NCBI RefSeq assembly: GCF_964355755.1
Contig: NC_092672.1
Span: 32,236,501 to 32,300,500, forward strand
DNA length: 64,000 nucleotides
Source of the DNA: Antedon mediterranea
Taxonomy: Eukaryota; Echinodermata; Crinoidea; Comatulida; Antedonidae
Direction: 5' to 3'
Position 1 is the stretch's first letter. Each line of letters starts with the position of its first letter. Under the pieces are notes generated by a model, which was given only the letters and a program-made list of their open reading frames with translations, made no database searches and was not told the DNA's origin. Position numbers and translations under genes: made by a program. This document shows positions 62,957-64,000 of the stretch, one piece after another.

Positions 62957-63235
62957 GTGAGGGCGTGTGTCGCAGTGTGTTGGATTACCGATCATAGGTT
63001 TGAATCCAACTCTCGCCGCATTGCTTGTATCCTTAGGCAAGAAACTTTACTTACATTTGCCTCTCTCCACCCAGGTGTGTAAATGAGTACCCGGTTAGAT
63101 CAAGACGCAGCTTTGCGCTGATTACTAGCTGCATTATGGGAGTATGTTTCTATGTGTTTGATTTTTTTAAATGGTTAATAATGTGAAGCGTTTAGAAGCA
63201 TTGTGCAATAAGCGCTACAAATATTATTATTATTA
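62957..63235 (+). mobile_element. tRNA-derived SINE
   Basis: Begins GTGAGGGCGTGTGTCGCAG with a B-box-like GGTTTGAATCC, then the shared body CCTTAGGCAAGAAACTTTAC, CTCTCCACCCAGGTGT and GAGTACCCGG. The end AATAAGCGCTACAAATATTATTATTATTA is typical of marine-invertebrate SINEs. Confidence 0.75.
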
Positions 63236-63475
63236 GTGATTGTTCTTTCATAGTACAGGTTTAGAATTTTATATTTACTTATTCATTTTGTTCATCTAGG
63301 ATTCTTTCAAATTTTTTTTTTTTGTGAAATGGTGGAGGTTCATTTATAGATTGGTTGATTATTGAAATATAATTTTAAAAGTTTGTAGCCAAGCGATATT
63401 CTAACAAAACCCTCTTTCCTGAAGTGCCCTTTTCAGATTAAAGATCAGCTGAGCAAGTATGGTAAATAATATAGG

Positions 63476-63736
63476 CAGTGGCGTAACACAGAGGCCTGAG
63501 GCCCCTGGTTTAGGAACCCTACACTGGAAGCCTCAGACCTTTTTAGCCTTTTTCAACATATTTTAATGCCTGTTTTTATTCGCATGCAACGCGACTCTAC
63601 AGCTCACTATGTTGGTTGGTAAACACTAACTCAAATTTGAGTACGCGACTGCAGTCATGTAATGGCCTTGTTCCACTGCACACTGCTGAGACGAGATGGG
63701 TTTAGCCAGTGAGCGCTCATAGCCGTTACGCCACTG
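63476..63736. mobile_element. hAT-like MITE
   Basis: Perfect 12-bp ends CAGTGGCGTAAC / GTTACGCCACTG. Flanks AATATAGG and ACTATAGG match at 7 of 8 positions, as for a hAT 8-bp duplication. Confidence 0.75.
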
Positions 63737-64000
63737 ACTATAGGCCTAACTAGCCCAGCTCATGACAATTTTTGGCCTCTGGCTACAGGCTTGTGTAACT
63801 TATTACTCTAATAAATATTGTTATTTGTAAACATAATGTATTTTAACCATGTTATAATATAGCAAATATAGAACGTTTAAGGAATAGTGTGTAAAAAGAA
63901 GAATAACTTAAATATTATATGTTTATTCTTTATCAACTGTACTTAGACATGAATTTTACACCAAAATTGATATATAGCATATAAATATATATATATTGTC

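Larger units (their letters stand above)
60214..64000. other. Downstream of AGTRAP, no further gene seen
   Basis: The first ~700 bp is presumably AGTRAP 3' UTR. The rest holds two MITEs, a minisatellite, a SINE and a hAT-like MITE, listed separately; short frames show no splice sites with a recognisable peptide. Confidence 0.6.

Overview
The window is AT-rich animal DNA: genes have many small exons with GT/AG introns, and palindromic MITEs, foldback elements, minisatellites and SINE-like sequences lie between and inside them. The gene set (TARDBP, AGTRAP, PPP1R35 and an endothelin-converting-enzyme-like M13 peptidase) is that of a bilaterian. The dense AGGCCTA words and the MITE and foldback load suggest an invertebrate deuterostome, most plausibly an echinoderm. 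That placement is an inference; no ribosomal or mitochondrial marker is present.

Layout. (1) 1-13.2 kb, minus strand: fifteen phase-consistent coding exons of an ECE-like type II membrane metallopeptidase. It runs off the left edge, so the HExxH catalytic exon is outside the window. Candidate far-upstream 5' exons lie at 19.2-19.5 kb and 25.9-26.0 kb. (2) 13.2-28 kb: mostly mobile-element debris, with three-base-TSD MITEs, a 160-bp satellite and a small foldback element at 26.9-27.7 kb. (3) 28.1-29.6 kb, plus strand: three coding exons of PPP1R35, a centriolar PP1-binding protein. (4) 29.6-34.6 kb: intergenic, with a 2.7-kb inverted-repeat element. (5) 35.3-40.85 kb, minus strand: TARDBP (TDP-43), complete, 456 aa. 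A candidate alternative last exon would give a form without the low-complexity domain, and its 3' UTR begins with a UG-repeat tract. (6) 40,885-52,609: an 11.7-kb foldback element made of about 62 copies of a ~181-bp unit in two opposed arrays, flanked by a perfect 9-bp duplication, GAAGATCAT. (7) 52.75-60.2 kb, plus strand: AGTRAP, six coding exons, 167 aa. (8) 60.2-64 kb: MITEs, a 20-bp minisatellite, a tRNA-type SINE and a hAT-like MITE.

The main discovery is the organisation of (5)-(7). Without the element, TARDBP and AGTRAP are head to head with about 245 bp between the TARDBP leader donor and the AGTRAP start codon, a typical bidirectional promoter. The element has split this promoter and placed about sixty copies of a YY1-like word (AAAATGGCGG) between the two genes. 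TARDBP, AGTRAP and ECE1 all lie on human 1p36, so their closeness here may be an old linkage.
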